This document shows, in pieces, positions 45,483 through 54,102 of a stretch of 64,000 bases of DNA. This DNA comes from Streptomyces spinosus. GTDB taxonomy: Bacteria; Actinomycetota; Actinomycetes; Streptomycetales; Streptomycetaceae. Location of the stretch: positions 248,001-312,000 of the forward strand of contig NZ_JAINRC010000004.1 in NCBI RefSeq assembly GCF_020400655.1, written 5' to 3'. Position 1 is the stretch's first letter. Each line of letters starts with the position of its first letter. The position numbers were made by a program, and so were the translations under genes. Under the pieces are notes generated by a model, which had not been told where the DNA came from, did not search any database, and was given only the letters and a program-made list of their open reading frames with translations.

Positions 45483-46597
45483 CGGCGCGCCGTATCGAGG
45501 GTCTCCTCCTCGGCCTCGCCGCCGGGGACGCCGCCGGCTGGCCCGCCGCCCGGCACCGCGCCGCCCGCATGCCCGAGTGGACCCGCCGCCTCACCCGGGA
45601 ACTGGACACCTTCGCCGAGCAGAACGCCACCACCACCCTCCCGGTGCCGATCGCCCTCAACCAACCCCCCGAACCCCTCCGCCTCGGTCCCTCCGACGAC
45701 GCCGAGTGGGCGGTGTTCGCCGCGGAGGCGGTCCTGCGCGCCGGCGACGACGACGTCCTCGGCGACCTCAGCCGGGCCCGCCGCATGCGCGCCGCCATCG
45801 ATCTCACCTGGACCGCCGTGGCCTGCGAGGTCGCCGCCGCGGCGGACCGTGCCCCGGAGATCGAGTCCGCCGTCCTGCCGCTGCGCGCCCGCATCTCCGT
45901 GCGCGCCGGCCTCGGCAACCTCGCCACCGGCCTGCGCCCGCCCGCCACCGGTCACGACAACCCGCACTACTTCGACGACGCGGCCTGCGTCCGCGCCTGC
46001 GTCCTCGCCGTGGCCCACCCCGGCGACCCGCGACAGGCCGCCGCGCTCGCCGAGTTCGACGCCCGCTACACCCAGGACGGCGACGGCGTGCACGGCGCGC
46101 GGGCCATGGCGGCGGCCCTCTCCCTCGCCCTCGCCGACGCGGACACCGACGCCTGTGTGACCGCCGCGCTCGCCGAACTCCCGGCGGACACCGAGATCGG
46201 CCGCAACGCCCGGCACGCCCTGGCCCTGGCCGAGGACGGCGAGTCCGCCTTCGCCCTCGTCCCCCGCCTGGAACACCAGATCGTCGACCACGTCTACAGC
46301 TACGGCATCGCCGCCGCCGAGACCGTCCCCGTCGCGCTCGCCCTGGCCACCGCGGCCCGGGGCCGGATCGCCGAGGCCGTACCGGCCGCCGCCTGCCTGT
46401 CCCGGGTCGCCGACTCCGCGCCCGCCCTCGCCGGCGCGCTCACCGGCGCCCTCGGCGGCGGCGCGGCCATCCCCGCGGCCTGGCGGGAATCCTGCCGCGT
46501 CCTGCCCGGCTGCACCCTGCCCCGCCTCACCGGAACCGACCTCGTGGAACTCGCCGGACTCCTGGAAGCCGCACAACCGGCCCGCCCAGGAGGATGA
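45479..46597 (+). CDS. ADP-ribosylglycohydrolase family protein, paralogue 2 (degenerate metal site)
   Basis: This is a 372-residue relative of the neighbouring ADP-ribosylglycohydrolases. The first motif reads GLAAGDAAGWPAA. The second is SDDAEWAVF near residue 78 instead of TDDT. The C-terminal G-x-D-x-DT motif is lost (SRVADSAPALAGALTGALGG near 305), leaving no second acidic pair. It may be a catalytically weak or regulatory member, or may use one metal. The ATG overlaps the previous stop (ATGA) and GGGGAGGG lies just upstream. Retention in the operon suggests it still has a role. Confidence 0.82.
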   Translation: MTARRIEGLLLGLAAGDAAGWPAARHRAARMPEWTRRLTRELDTFAEQNATTTLPVPIALNQPPEPLRLGPSDDAEWAVFAAEAVLRAGDDDVLGDLSRARRMRAAIDLTWTAVACEVAAAADRAPEIESAVLPLRARISVRAGLGNLATGLRPPATGHDNPHYFDDAACVRACVLAVAHPGDPRQAAALAEFDARYTQDGDGVHGARAMAAALSLALADADTDACVTAALAELPADTEIGRNARHALALAEDGESAFALVPRLEHQIVDHVYSYGIAAAETVPVALALATAARGRIAEAVPAAACLSRVADSAPALAGALTGALGGGAAIPAAWRESCRVLPGCTLPRLTGTDLVELAGLLEAAQPARPGG

Positions 46598-46605
46598 TTC
46601 GGGGC

Positions 46606-47790
46606 ATGACGCCCAAAGAAGAAGAAAGCAGCGGCCCCGCCGCGAACGGTCTCGCCGACCGCGTCACCGCCGCACTGGTGGGAGCCGCCGTCGGCGACGC
46701 CCTCGGCGGCCCGGTCGAGGGCTACTCCCCCGACCAGATCACCGAGCGGCACGGCGGTCGCGTGCGCGGCATCGTCGGCCCCTGGCACGGTGACGCCTGG
46801 CGCACCGCCCGCCCCATCGCGCCGTACCACAAGGGTGACGGCCACGTCACCGACGACACCCTGATGACGCACGCGCTGATCCGCGTCTACGACCGCGTCC
46901 GCGACCACCTCGACGCGTACGCGATCGCCGAGCACCTGGTCCCCGACCTGATGACCACCCCTCGCTGGATCCCCGAACTGGAGGCCGAGGCCCTGCCGCT
47001 GCACCGCCTCTTCCTCGCCGAGAAGTGGCTGGTGGCCAGGCTCGCCTACGGTCACGCCGACCCCCGGGAAGCGGGCACCGGCAACATCGTCAACTGCGGC
47101 GCCGCGATGTACATGGCCCCGGTCGGCCTGGTCAACGCGGCCAACCCGGCCGCCGCGTACGCCGAGGCGCTGGACGTCGCGGGCGCGCACCAGTCGTCGT
47201 ACGGCCGGGAGGCGGCCGGTGTGTTCGCGGCGGCGGTGGCCGCCGCGACCGCCCCCGGCGCGACCCCCGGCTCGGTGGTGGACGCCTGCCTGTCGCTGGC
47301 CAAGGACGGCACCCGCACGGCGATCGAGAAGGTGTGCGAAGTCGCCGCCGGGCACCGGGACTTCGAGTCGGCGCTCGGTCCGCTGCGCGCGGCGGTGGAG
47401 CCGTACGACACCGTCGGACCGGACTACCGCGCCCCCTCCCTCGCCGCCCGCCGCCCCTCCCGGCTGCACTCCATCGAGGAACTCCCGGTCGCGCTGGGCA
47501 TGCTGGTCGTCTCCGGCGGCGACTACCGGCAGGCGGTGCTCGGCTCCGTCAACTACGGCCGTGACTGCGACTCGATCGCGACGATGGCCGGCGCCCTCGC
47601 GGGCGCGCTCGGCTCGCCCGCCCCCGAGGAGTGGGCGAAGACGGTCGCCGACGCCAGCCGTCTCGACCTGTGGGCGCCGGCCCGGACGCTCACCGAGGTC
47701 TCGTGCGAGATCTTCGACCGGGACGTCCGCCGCCGGCGCGCCCACGAGGAGGCGTTCACCGCGCTCGGAGGCCGGCCGTGCTCCGACTGA
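46606..47790 (+). CDS. ADP-ribosylglycohydrolase family protein, paralogue 3
   Basis: This is a 394-residue member with all metal motifs intact: GAAVGDALGGPVEG near residue 25, VTDDTLMTHALI near 83 and NYGRDCDSIATMAGALAGAL near 311. ARPIAPYHKGDGH just before the second motif and a central TGNIVNCGAAMYMAPVG segment distinguish it from paralogue 1, so the substrates probably differ. AGGAGG lies 12 bases before the ATG at 46606. An alternative ATG at 46594 overlaps the previous stop but has no room for a ribosome site. The next gene starts inside its 3' end. Confidence 0.9.
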   Translation: MTPKEEESSGPAANGLADRVTAALVGAAVGDALGGPVEGYSPDQITERHGGRVRGIVGPWHGDAWRTARPIAPYHKGDGHVTDDTLMTHALIRVYDRVRDHLDAYAIAEHLVPDLMTTPRWIPELEAEALPLHRLFLAEKWLVARLAYGHADPREAGTGNIVNCGAAMYMAPVGLVNAANPAAAYAEALDVAGAHQSSYGREAAGVFAAAVAAATAPGATPGSVVDACLSLAKDGTRTAIEKVCEVAAGHRDFESALGPLRAAVEPYDTVGPDYRAPSLAARRPSRLHSIEELPVALGMLVVSGGDYRQAVLGSVNYGRDCDSIATMAGALAGALGSPAPEEWAKTVADASRLDLWAPARTLTEVSCEIFDRDVRRRRAHEEAFTALGGRPCSD

Positions 47791-49139
47791 CCTGGGTCCA
47801 GCCGGAGGACCTGCTCGGCCACGAACTGCGCCAGGCCCGCCTGGACGGGCGTGAGCCGAAGGCGATCGAGGCGCGCTGGCGGGCGGCGGGCGGCCCGGAC
47901 GCCCCGGAGCGCGCGGGCGCGTCCCCGCACCGCGTCTCCCGCTACCTGCGCCTGCTGGCGGAGGACCTGCTGGACGAACTCGCCGATCTGCCCAGCCGTC
48001 TCGCCGACGACGAGCCGACCGACCTGGCCCGCATCAGGGCCCGGTGCCCCGACTGGCCCACCGGACGGTCCGTCACCGCACCGGACCCCCTCGCCCTGGA
48101 GGCCGCCTGGCTCGGGCGGGCCATCGGCTGTCTCCTCGGCAAGCCGGTCGAGAAGCTGCCGCTCGACGGCATCCGCGCCCTCGCCCGGGCGACCGGGAAC
48201 TGGCCCCTTTCCACCTGGTTCACCGCCCGGGGAGTCCCCGGCGACCTGCTGGCCGCCCATCCCTGGAACCGCCGCTCGGCCGCCACCTCGCTCGCCGAGA
48301 ACATCGACGGCATGCCCGAGGACGACGACCTGAACTACCCCCTGCTCAACCTCCTTCTGCTCCAGCGCCACGGCAGGGCCTTCACCACCGACGACGTGGC
48401 CCGGCTCTGGCTCGAAGAACTCCCGCCCGGCCGCACCTTCACCGCCGAGCGGGTCGCCCACCGCAATCTCCTCGCGGGCATCGAACCCCCGCACACGGCC
48501 CGCCACCGCAACCCGTTCCGCGAGTGGATCGGCGCGCTGATCCGCGCCGACATGCACGGCTGGAGCAATCCGGGCGACCCGGCCGCCGCCGCCGAACAGG
48601 CCCACCGCGACGCGGTCCTCACCCACACCGCGAACGGCGTCTACGCGGCGATGTTCACGGCCGCCGTCATCGCCACGGCGGCCACCGGCACGCACGACGT
48701 CCACGCCTGTCTGCGCGCCGGCCGCGCGGTGGTCCCGGCCCGCTCCCGCCTGGCGGAGGCGATCGACCACGCCGTCCGGCTGGCCACCGTCACGGACGAC
48801 TTCGACGACGTCGTCGACGAACTCCACGCCGTCTACGGCCCCACCCACCACTGGGTCCACGCCCTGCCCAACACCGCCCTGACCGTCGCCGCCCTCACCC
48901 ACGCCGGCGGCGACTTCACCGGCTCCGTCTGCCGTGCCGTCTCCGGTGGCTGGGACACCGATTCCAACGGCGCCACCGCCGGAAGCATCGCCGGCCTGCT
49001 CGCCGGCTCCCCCGGCGCGCTCCCCGACCGCTGGCGGGCCCCGCTGAAGAACCGGCTCGCCACGACCGTCGCAGACTTCGACGGCACCGGCTTCGACGCC
49101 CTCGCCCACCTCACCCACCTGGAGGCGACCCGACCATGA
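47778..49139 (+). CDS. ADP-ribosylglycohydrolase family protein, paralogue 4
   Basis: This is a 453-residue member with an extra N-terminal region of about 100 residues (LTWVQPEDLLGHELRQARLDG onward) that may bind substrate or partners. The catalytic fold follows, with GRAIGCLLGKPVEKLP near residue 114, MPEDDDLNYPLLNL near 179 in place of TDDT, and SGGWDTDSNGATAGSIAGLL near 395. Acidic residues are kept, so activity is plausible. GGAGG lies six bases before GTG 47778, which is 13 bases inside the previous gene. The following kinase gene overlaps its stop. Confidence 0.88.
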   Translation: MLRLTWVQPEDLLGHELRQARLDGREPKAIEARWRAAGGPDAPERAGASPHRVSRYLRLLAEDLLDELADLPSRLADDEPTDLARIRARCPDWPTGRSVTAPDPLALEAAWLGRAIGCLLGKPVEKLPLDGIRALARATGNWPLSTWFTARGVPGDLLAAHPWNRRSAATSLAENIDGMPEDDDLNYPLLNLLLLQRHGRAFTTDDVARLWLEELPPGRTFTAERVAHRNLLAGIEPPHTARHRNPFREWIGALIRADMHGWSNPGDPAAAAEQAHRDAVLTHTANGVYAAMFTAAVIATAATGTHDVHACLRAGRAVVPARSRLAEAIDHAVRLATVTDDFDDVVDELHAVYGPTHHWVHALPNTALTVAALTHAGGDFTGSVCRAVSGGWDTDSNGATAGSIAGLLAGSPGALPDRWRAPLKNRLATTVADFDGTGFDALAHLTHLEATRP

Positions 49140-50029
49140 CCCACATCGCCGTCCTCGGCAGCACGAACATGGACCTCGTCACGTACGTCGCCAAGGCCCC
49201 GCGGCGCGGGGAGACGGTGACGGGACGGGAGTTCCGTACGGTCCCCGGCGGCAAGGGCGCCAACCAGGCGATCGCCGCGGCCCGCGCCGGCGCCACCGTC
49301 TCGATGATCGGCGCGGTCGGCAACGACGCCTTCGGCGCGCGGCTGCGTGCCACCCTCGAACACTCCGGCGTGGACACCGACTTCCTGCGCACGGTCGAGG
49401 GCCCGTCCGGCACCGCGCACATCGTGGTGGACGACGAGGGCGGCAACGCGATCGTCGTCATCCCCGGCGCGAACGGCACGGTCGACCACCTCTGTCCCGG
49501 GGACGAGGGGGTGATCGCGACCGCCGACGCCCTGCTGCTGCAACTGGAGATCCCGACGGCGGCGGTCGTCGCCGGCGCGGAGGCGGCCCACCGGCACGGC
49601 GTCCGCACGGTGCTCACCCCGTCCCCCGTCCAGCCGCTGCCGCCCGAACTCCTCGCGGCGATCGACCTGTTGGTGCCGAACGAGTACGAGGCGGTCACCC
49701 TCACCGGCCGCACCGACCCGCGCGAGGCGGCCGCCGCCCTGCTGGACCTGGTGCCGCAGGTCGTGGTCACCCTGGGCGCCACGGGCTGCCTGTACCTGAC
49801 CCGGGGCGCCGAACCGCTCGTCGTCCCCGCGCCGCCCGTGCGAGCCGTGGACTCCACGGGCGCGGGCGACACGTTCGCCGGCACGTTCGCGGTGGCCCTC
49901 GCCGAGGAGAAGCCGGTGCGGGAGGCCCTGTCCTGGGCGGCGGCCGCGGCGGCGATCTCCGTCCAGCGGGAAGGCGCGTCGGCGTCGATGCCGTACCGCC
50001 CGGAGATCGAGGCCCAGTACAGCGCATGA
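49136..50029 (+). CDS. ribokinase-like PfkB-family sugar kinase
   Basis: This is a 297-residue kinase most like ribokinase, which phosphorylates ribose at O5. The sugar site is in GSTNMDLVTYV near the start and PGGKGANQAIAAARAGA near 39-55. The ATP/anion-hole signature with catalytic Asp is DSTGAGDTFAGTFAVAL near 240. The ATG overlaps the stop of paralogue 4. Directly following four glycohydrolases, it would trap free ribose or a related pentose released by them. The exact sugar is inference. Confidence 0.9.
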   Translation: MTHIAVLGSTNMDLVTYVAKAPRRGETVTGREFRTVPGGKGANQAIAAARAGATVSMIGAVGNDAFGARLRATLEHSGVDTDFLRTVEGPSGTAHIVVDDEGGNAIVVIPGANGTVDHLCPGDEGVIATADALLLQLEIPTAAVVAGAEAAHRHGVRTVLTPSPVQPLPPELLAAIDLLVPNEYEAVTLTGRTDPREAAAALLDLVPQVVVTLGATGCLYLTRGAEPLVVPAPPVRAVDSTGAGDTFAGTFAVALAEEKPVREALSWAAAAAAISVQREGASASMPYRPEIEAQYSA

Positions 50030-51294
50030 ACACGACGAGACCGACACGTACGACGGCCGAGACGGCCGAGACGGCCGAGACGGCCGAGACGGTCACGCCG
50101 GCACACACCTCCCCGGCCCTGGACGGGCTGCGGGTGCTGGACCTCGCGACCCTCTTCGCCGGGCCGATGGCCGCGACCCTGCTCGGTGACTTCGGCGCCG
50201 AGGTGATCAAGGTGGAGCATCCCCGGCGGCCCGACCCGTCCCGGGGCCACGGTCCGGCCAAGGACGGCGTCGGCTTGTGGTGGAAGGTGCTCGGCCGCAA
50301 CAAGCGGGCCGTCACCCTCGACCTGTCCACGTCCGGCGGCCGGACCACCCTGCTGCGGCTGGCCGCCACCGCCGACGTGGTGATCGAGAACTTCCGCCCC
50401 GGAACCCTGGAGAAATGGGGCCTCGGCTGGCCGGAGCTCTCCGCCGCCAACCCCCGGCTGGTCCTGGCCCGGGTGACCGCGTTCGGCCAGTTCGGTCCCT
50501 ACGCGCACCGCCCCGGCTTCGGCACCCTCGCCGAGGCGATGAGCGGCTTCGCCGCGGTCACCGGCGAACCGGACGCGCCCCCGACGCTGCCGCCCTTCGG
50601 ACTCGCCGACTCGATCGCCGGCCTGGCGACCGCCTACGCCGTGCTGACGGCGCTGGCCGCACGCGAGCGCACCGGCACGGGACAGACGGTCGACATGGCG
50701 ATCATCGAACCGATCCTGTCGGTCCTCGGCCCCCACGCCACCTGGTACGACCAGCTCGGCTACGTCCAGCAGCGCACCGGCAACCGGTCCGCGAACAACG
50801 CCCCGCGCAACACCTACCGCACCGCCGACGGCACCTGGGTCGCCGTCTCCACCTCCGCCCAGTCGGTCGCCGAGCGCGTGCTACGGCTGGTGGGCCGCCC
50901 GGACCTGATCGAGGAGCCGTGGTTCGCCACCGGCGCCGACCGCGCCGCCCACGCCGACGTGCTGGACGAGGCGGTGGGCTCCTGGATCGCCGGCCGCACC
51001 CGCGCCGAGGTGCTCGCGGCCTTCGAGAAGGCGGAGGCCGCGGTGGCCCCGGTGCAGGACGTCCGGGACGTCCTCGTGGACCCCCAGTACCAGGCGCTGG
51101 ACACGGTCACCACCGTCGACGACCCGGAACTGGGCCCGCTGCGCATGCAGAACGTCCTCTTCCGGCTCTCCGCCACGCCCGGCGCGATCCGCTGGGCAGG
51201 CCGCCCGCACGGCGCCGACACCGACGCCGTGCTCACCGAACTCGGCCTCACCCCGGACGCCATCGCGGCGCTGCGCGCGGAGGGCGCCCTGTGA
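50026..51294 (+). CDS. CaiB/BaiF family (class III) CoA-transferase
   Basis: This is a 422-residue enzyme that moves CoA between carboxylic acids. The N-terminal CoA-binding segment LFAGPMAATLLGDFGAEVIKVEHP lies near 42-65, then GRNKRAVTLDLS and ENFRPGTLEKWGL. The family region LVLARVTAFGQFGPYAHRPGFGTLAEAMSG lies near 146-175, where the catalytic Asp position is occupied in many members by a residue I cannot verify here. TGQTVDMAIIEPILSVLG follows. A TAETAETAE repeat (12-nt period) lies just after the start codon. The ATG overlaps the kinase stop. The acyl substrate is unknown. Confidence 0.9.
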   Translation: MNTTRPTRTTAETAETAETAETVTPAHTSPALDGLRVLDLATLFAGPMAATLLGDFGAEVIKVEHPRRPDPSRGHGPAKDGVGLWWKVLGRNKRAVTLDLSTSGGRTTLLRLAATADVVIENFRPGTLEKWGLGWPELSAANPRLVLARVTAFGQFGPYAHRPGFGTLAEAMSGFAAVTGEPDAPPTLPPFGLADSIAGLATAYAVLTALAARERTGTGQTVDMAIIEPILSVLGPHATWYDQLGYVQQRTGNRSANNAPRNTYRTADGTWVAVSTSAQSVAERVLRLVGRPDLIEEPWFATGADRAAHADVLDEAVGSWIAGRTRAEVLAAFEKAEAAVAPVQDVRDVLVDPQYQALDTVTTVDDPELGPLRMQNVLFRLSATPGAIRWAGRPHGADTDAVLTELGLTPDAIAALRAEGAL

Positions 51295-52103
51295 CCCGCT
51301 TCCCGCTCACCTGGCTCTACGTGCCCGGCGACCGTCCGCACGTGGTGGCCAAGGCCCTGGTGGCGGGCGCCGACGTGGTGGTGGTCGACCTGGAGGACGC
51401 GGTCGCCCCGGACCGCAAGGAGTACGCCCGCGCGGCCACCGCGGAGCTCCTGGCGGAGCCCCAGCCGGTCCCGGTGCACGTGCGCGTCAACGCCCTGGAC
51501 AGCGTCTGGGCCGCCGCCGACCTCCGCGCCCTGGCCGGTCTGCCGGGCCTGTGCGGCGTGCGGCTGCCGAAGGTGACGGCCCCGGGCGAGGTACGGCGGG
51601 TCGCCGTGGCCACACCGGTCCCGCTCTACGCGCTCCTGGAGTCGGCCCTCGGCATCGAGCACGCCTACGCCATCGCCACCGCCCACCCCGCCCTGCGGGG
51701 CATCGCCCTGGGCGAGGCCGATCTCCGCGCCGACCTCGGGGTGCGGGCCGACGCGGGACTGGACTGGCCGCGCTCGCGGGTGATCGTCGCCGCCCGCGCG
51801 GCGGGCCTGCCCCCGCCGTCCCAGACGGTCTACCCGGACATCCGTGACCTCGACGGCCTGGCCGCCTCCTGCGTCCACGGCCGGGCGCTCGGGTTCCTGG
51901 GCCGCGCCGCGATCCACCCCCGCCAGCTGCCGGTGATCGAGCGGGCCTACCTGCCCTCGCGGGCCGAGATCGAACACGCGGAGACGGTCGTCAAGGCGGC
52001 CTCGGTGAACGAGGGCGCCCAGGCCCTGCCCGACGGCCGCTTCGTCGACGCGGCGGTGGTGGCGATGGCACGGCGGACGCTGTCGCTGGCTGCCCGGGGC
52101 TGA
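51291..52103 (+). CDS. CitE-family CoA-ester lyase
   Basis: This is a 270-residue member of the HpcH/HpaI-CitE aldolase/lyase superfamily. It would cleave or form a beta-hydroxyacyl- or malyl/citramalyl-type CoA ester. VPGDRPHVVAKAL near the start, VVDLEDAVAPDRKEYAR near 38, ALLESALGIEHA near 118 and ALGEADLRADLG hold the Mg-binding acids and CoA contacts. LGFLGRAAIHPRQLPVI is the late family motif. It is coupled to the CoA-transferase by a GTGA overlap. CaiB plus CitE is a known pairing in C4/C5 dicarboxylate routes such as itaconate or citramalate degradation; whether that applies here is inference. Confidence 0.9.
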   Translation: MTRFPLTWLYVPGDRPHVVAKALVAGADVVVVDLEDAVAPDRKEYARAATAELLAEPQPVPVHVRVNALDSVWAAADLRALAGLPGLCGVRLPKVTAPGEVRRVAVATPVPLYALLESALGIEHAYAIATAHPALRGIALGEADLRADLGVRADAGLDWPRSRVIVAARAAGLPPPSQTVYPDIRDLDGLAASCVHGRALGFLGRAAIHPRQLPVIERAYLPSRAEIEHAETVVKAASVNEGAQALPDGRFVDAAVVAMARRTLSLAARG

Positions 52104-52113
52104 CCCTCCGCAC

Positions 52114-52154
52114 ACGCCGAGGGCGCCCGGAGGTCTTCCGGGCGCCCTCGGCGT
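52114..52154. terminator. strong bidirectional terminator
   Basis: An 18-bp perfect stem pairs 52114-52131 with 52137-52154 around a 5-base loop (GGTCT). It lies 10 bases after the seven-gene operon and 15 bases after the convergent lgt gene. Confidence 0.95.
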
Positions 52155-52169
52155 CGTACCACGAACGGT

Positions 52170-53135
52170 TCAGCTCTTCTCGGCCGGCGCCGCCTTCTCC
52201 TCGCCCTCGGCATCGGCAGCGGCGTCGGCGCCTGTGCCGGCGCCGGCCTCCGCGTCCTCGACGGCCGCCGCGTCCCCGACGGCCGCCGTGCCCTTGGCCG
52301 GGCCGTCGGAGACCCCCGGCTCGACCACGGCTTCGCGTCCCGGCCGCTTCTTCGACGACACCACGATGTACGCCACCGCCAGCAGGAAGACGAGCAGCGC
52401 GGTCCAGTCGTTCAGGCGGAGGCCCAGGATGTGGTGGGCGTCGTCCACCCGCATGTACTCGATCCAGCCCCGGCCCACGCAGTACGCGGCGACGTACAGG
52501 GCGAACGCCCGGCCGTGCCCCAGCTTGAAGCGGCGGTCCGCCCAGATGACCAGCAGGCCGACGCCGACGCACCACAGGGACTCGTAGAGGAACGTCGGGT
52601 GGTAGTACCCCGGCACCCGGCCGCCCTCGGAGGAGGTGATGTGCAGCGCCCAGGGCAGGTGGGTCTCCCGGCCGTACAGCTCCTGGTTGAACCAGTTGCC
52701 CCAGCGGCCGATGGCCTGCGCGAACGCGATGCCGGGCGCGACGGCGTCGGCGTACGCGGGCATCGGGATGCCCCGGCGCCGGGCGCCGATCCACGCGCCC
52801 AGCGCGCCGAGCGCGATGGCGCCCCAGATGCCCAGGCCGCCCTCCCACACCTTGAAGGCGTCCACCCAGTCGCGGCCCTCGCTGAAGTACAGCTCGTAGT
52901 CCGTGATCACGTGGTAGAGCCGGCCGCCGACCAGGCCGAACGGCACGGCCCAGACGGCGATGTCGGCGACCGTGCCGGACTGCCCGCCGCGGGCGATCCA
53001 GCGCTTGTTGCCGAACCAGACGGCGACGAAGACACCGATGATGATGCAGAAGGCGTAGCCGCGCAGCGGGATGGGGCCGAGGTACAGCACCCCGTGCGCC
53101 GGGCTGGGGATGGAGGCAAGGTTCATGGGGTTCAT
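52170..53135 (-). CDS. lgt: prolipoprotein diacylglyceryl transferase
   Basis: This is a 321-residue membrane enzyme that attaches diacylglycerol to the lipobox cysteine of prolipoproteins. PIPLRGYAFCIIIGVFVAVWFG, GLVGGRLYHVITDY and VWEGGLGIWGAIALG are family segments. AQAIGRWGNWFNQELYGRET near 141 is the Lgt signature. About seven helices end near residue 260. A hydrophilic acidic Ala/Glu tail of about 55 residues follows, as in other actinomycete Lgt proteins. ATG 53135 is used; ATG 53126 is possible. Confidence 0.96.
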   Translation of the reverse strand: MNPMNLASIPSPAHGVLYLGPIPLRGYAFCIIIGVFVAVWFGNKRWIARGGQSGTVADIAVWAVPFGLVGGRLYHVITDYELYFSEGRDWVDAFKVWEGGLGIWGAIALGALGAWIGARRRGIPMPAYADAVAPGIAFAQAIGRWGNWFNQELYGRETHLPWALHITSSEGGRVPGYYHPTFLYESLWCVGVGLLVIWADRRFKLGHGRAFALYVAAYCVGRGWIEYMRVDDAHHILGLRLNDWTALLVFLLAVAYIVVSSKKRPGREAVVEPGVSDGPAKGTAAVGDAAAVEDAEAGAGTGADAAADAEGEEKAAPAEKS

Positions 53136-53217
53136 GGCAAGTCCGACGCTACCGTGCCGGGCCGTGGGGACGGCAAGCGGACCGGCTACGGGTCCATAAC
53201 GGGGGCGTGAGAAACGC

Positions 53218-53991
53218 TTACCCGCGGTCGGCGGCCTCCACCAGTTGCCTGAGCTTGGCCGGGGTCATCGTCTGGTCCTGGTAGATGTTCTTGCCGCCGA
53301 GCAGCACCGTGGGCGTACCGCTGAAGCCGCCGGAGCGGAACGCCTGGTTGGACTTGTCCACCCAGCTGTCGTGCGTGCCGTTCTGGACGCATCTGCGGAA
53401 GGCGGGTGTGTCCAGGCCCTTCACCTTGCCGGCCAGCTCGGTCAGCTTGGCGTTGTTCGCGAAGGCGTCGTCGGTCTCCTTGGGCTGGTTCGCGAACAGC
53501 ACGTCGTGGTAGTCGCGGAACCTGCCTGCGTCCTGGGCGCAGGCCGCGGCGTTGCCGGAGCGCAGCGAGCCGGTGCCGCCGAGGTTGCCGTCGATCAGCC
53601 GGACGAGGTGGTACTCGATCCTGAGCTTGCCGGCGTCGGCCAGTTCGTGGAGGGTCGGCCGGTACGCCACCTCGAAGGCCTGGCAGGCCGGGCAGCGGAA
53701 GTCCTCCCAGACGGTGAGCGTCGACCTGGCGCCGTCCTTGCCGACCGGGATCGCGAGGCCGTCCTTGCCCTGCGCCCCCGACGGTGCGACGGCCGGGCCC
53801 GCGCTGCCGCTCTTGTGCTTGCCGGCGTTCGCGGCGACCACGCCGATCACCGCCGCCAGCCCCAGGACACAGATGACGCTCGCGCCCACGATGAGCGCGC
53901 GCCGTCGCTTCTCCCCGGCCTTCTGCTTCTCGCGTTCGACCGCCAGCCGTTCCCGGGCGGTGCGCTTTCCGTCACGGTTCTTCTCGCTCAC
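53218..53991 (-). CDS. membrane-anchored DsbA-like thioredoxin-fold protein
   Basis: This is a 257-residue oxidoreductase facing the outside. A charged N-terminal segment (about 1-36, rich in Lys/Arg/Glu) is followed by one transmembrane helix (ALIVGASVICVLGLAAVIGVVAAN, about 37-60). The DsbA-type domain carries the redox pair CPAC in WEDFRCPACQAFE near 104. GTPTVLLGGKNIYQ holds the cis-Pro loop. It probably makes or reshuffles disulfides in exported proteins. The GTG start at 53991 is immediately preceded by GGGGG with little spacing, so the exact start is uncertain. It follows the trp genes but is separated from them by a hairpin. Confidence 0.88.
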   Translation of the reverse strand: MSEKNRDGKRTARERLAVEREKQKAGEKRRRALIVGASVICVLGLAAVIGVVAANAGKHKSGSAGPAVAPSGAQGKDGLAIPVGKDGARSTLTVWEDFRCPACQAFEVAYRPTLHELADAGKLRIEYHLVRLIDGNLGGTGSLRSGNAAACAQDAGRFRDYHDVLFANQPKETDDAFANNAKLTELAGKVKGLDTPAFRRCVQNGTHDSWVDKSNQAFRSGGFSGTPTVLLGGKNIYQDQTMTPAKLRQLVEAADRG

Positions 53992-54005
53992 ACCCCCAGA
54001 ACGAA

Positions 54006-54032
54006 CCGGGGAGGCGCAGCGCGCCTCCCCGG
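54006..54032 (-). terminator. stem-loop after trpA
   Basis: A perfect 12-bp stem (54006-54017 with 54021-54032) has a 3-base loop. It lies 70 bases past the trpA stop and 15 bases before the DsbA-like gene. It likely ends most trp transcripts. A second small inverted repeat, CACTCG-TT-CGAGTG, lies at 54042-54055. Confidence 0.75.
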
Positions 54033-54102
54033 CCCGAGGTCCACTCGTTCGAGTGACCACATCATCTGTCACGGGACATTCGCCGACCGTCACACCGGTC
54101 CG

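Noticed and set aside
44142..49139. draG for nitrogenase regulation
   Set aside because: No nif genes or DraT are nearby; four divergent paralogues with a sugar kinase do not fit that role.
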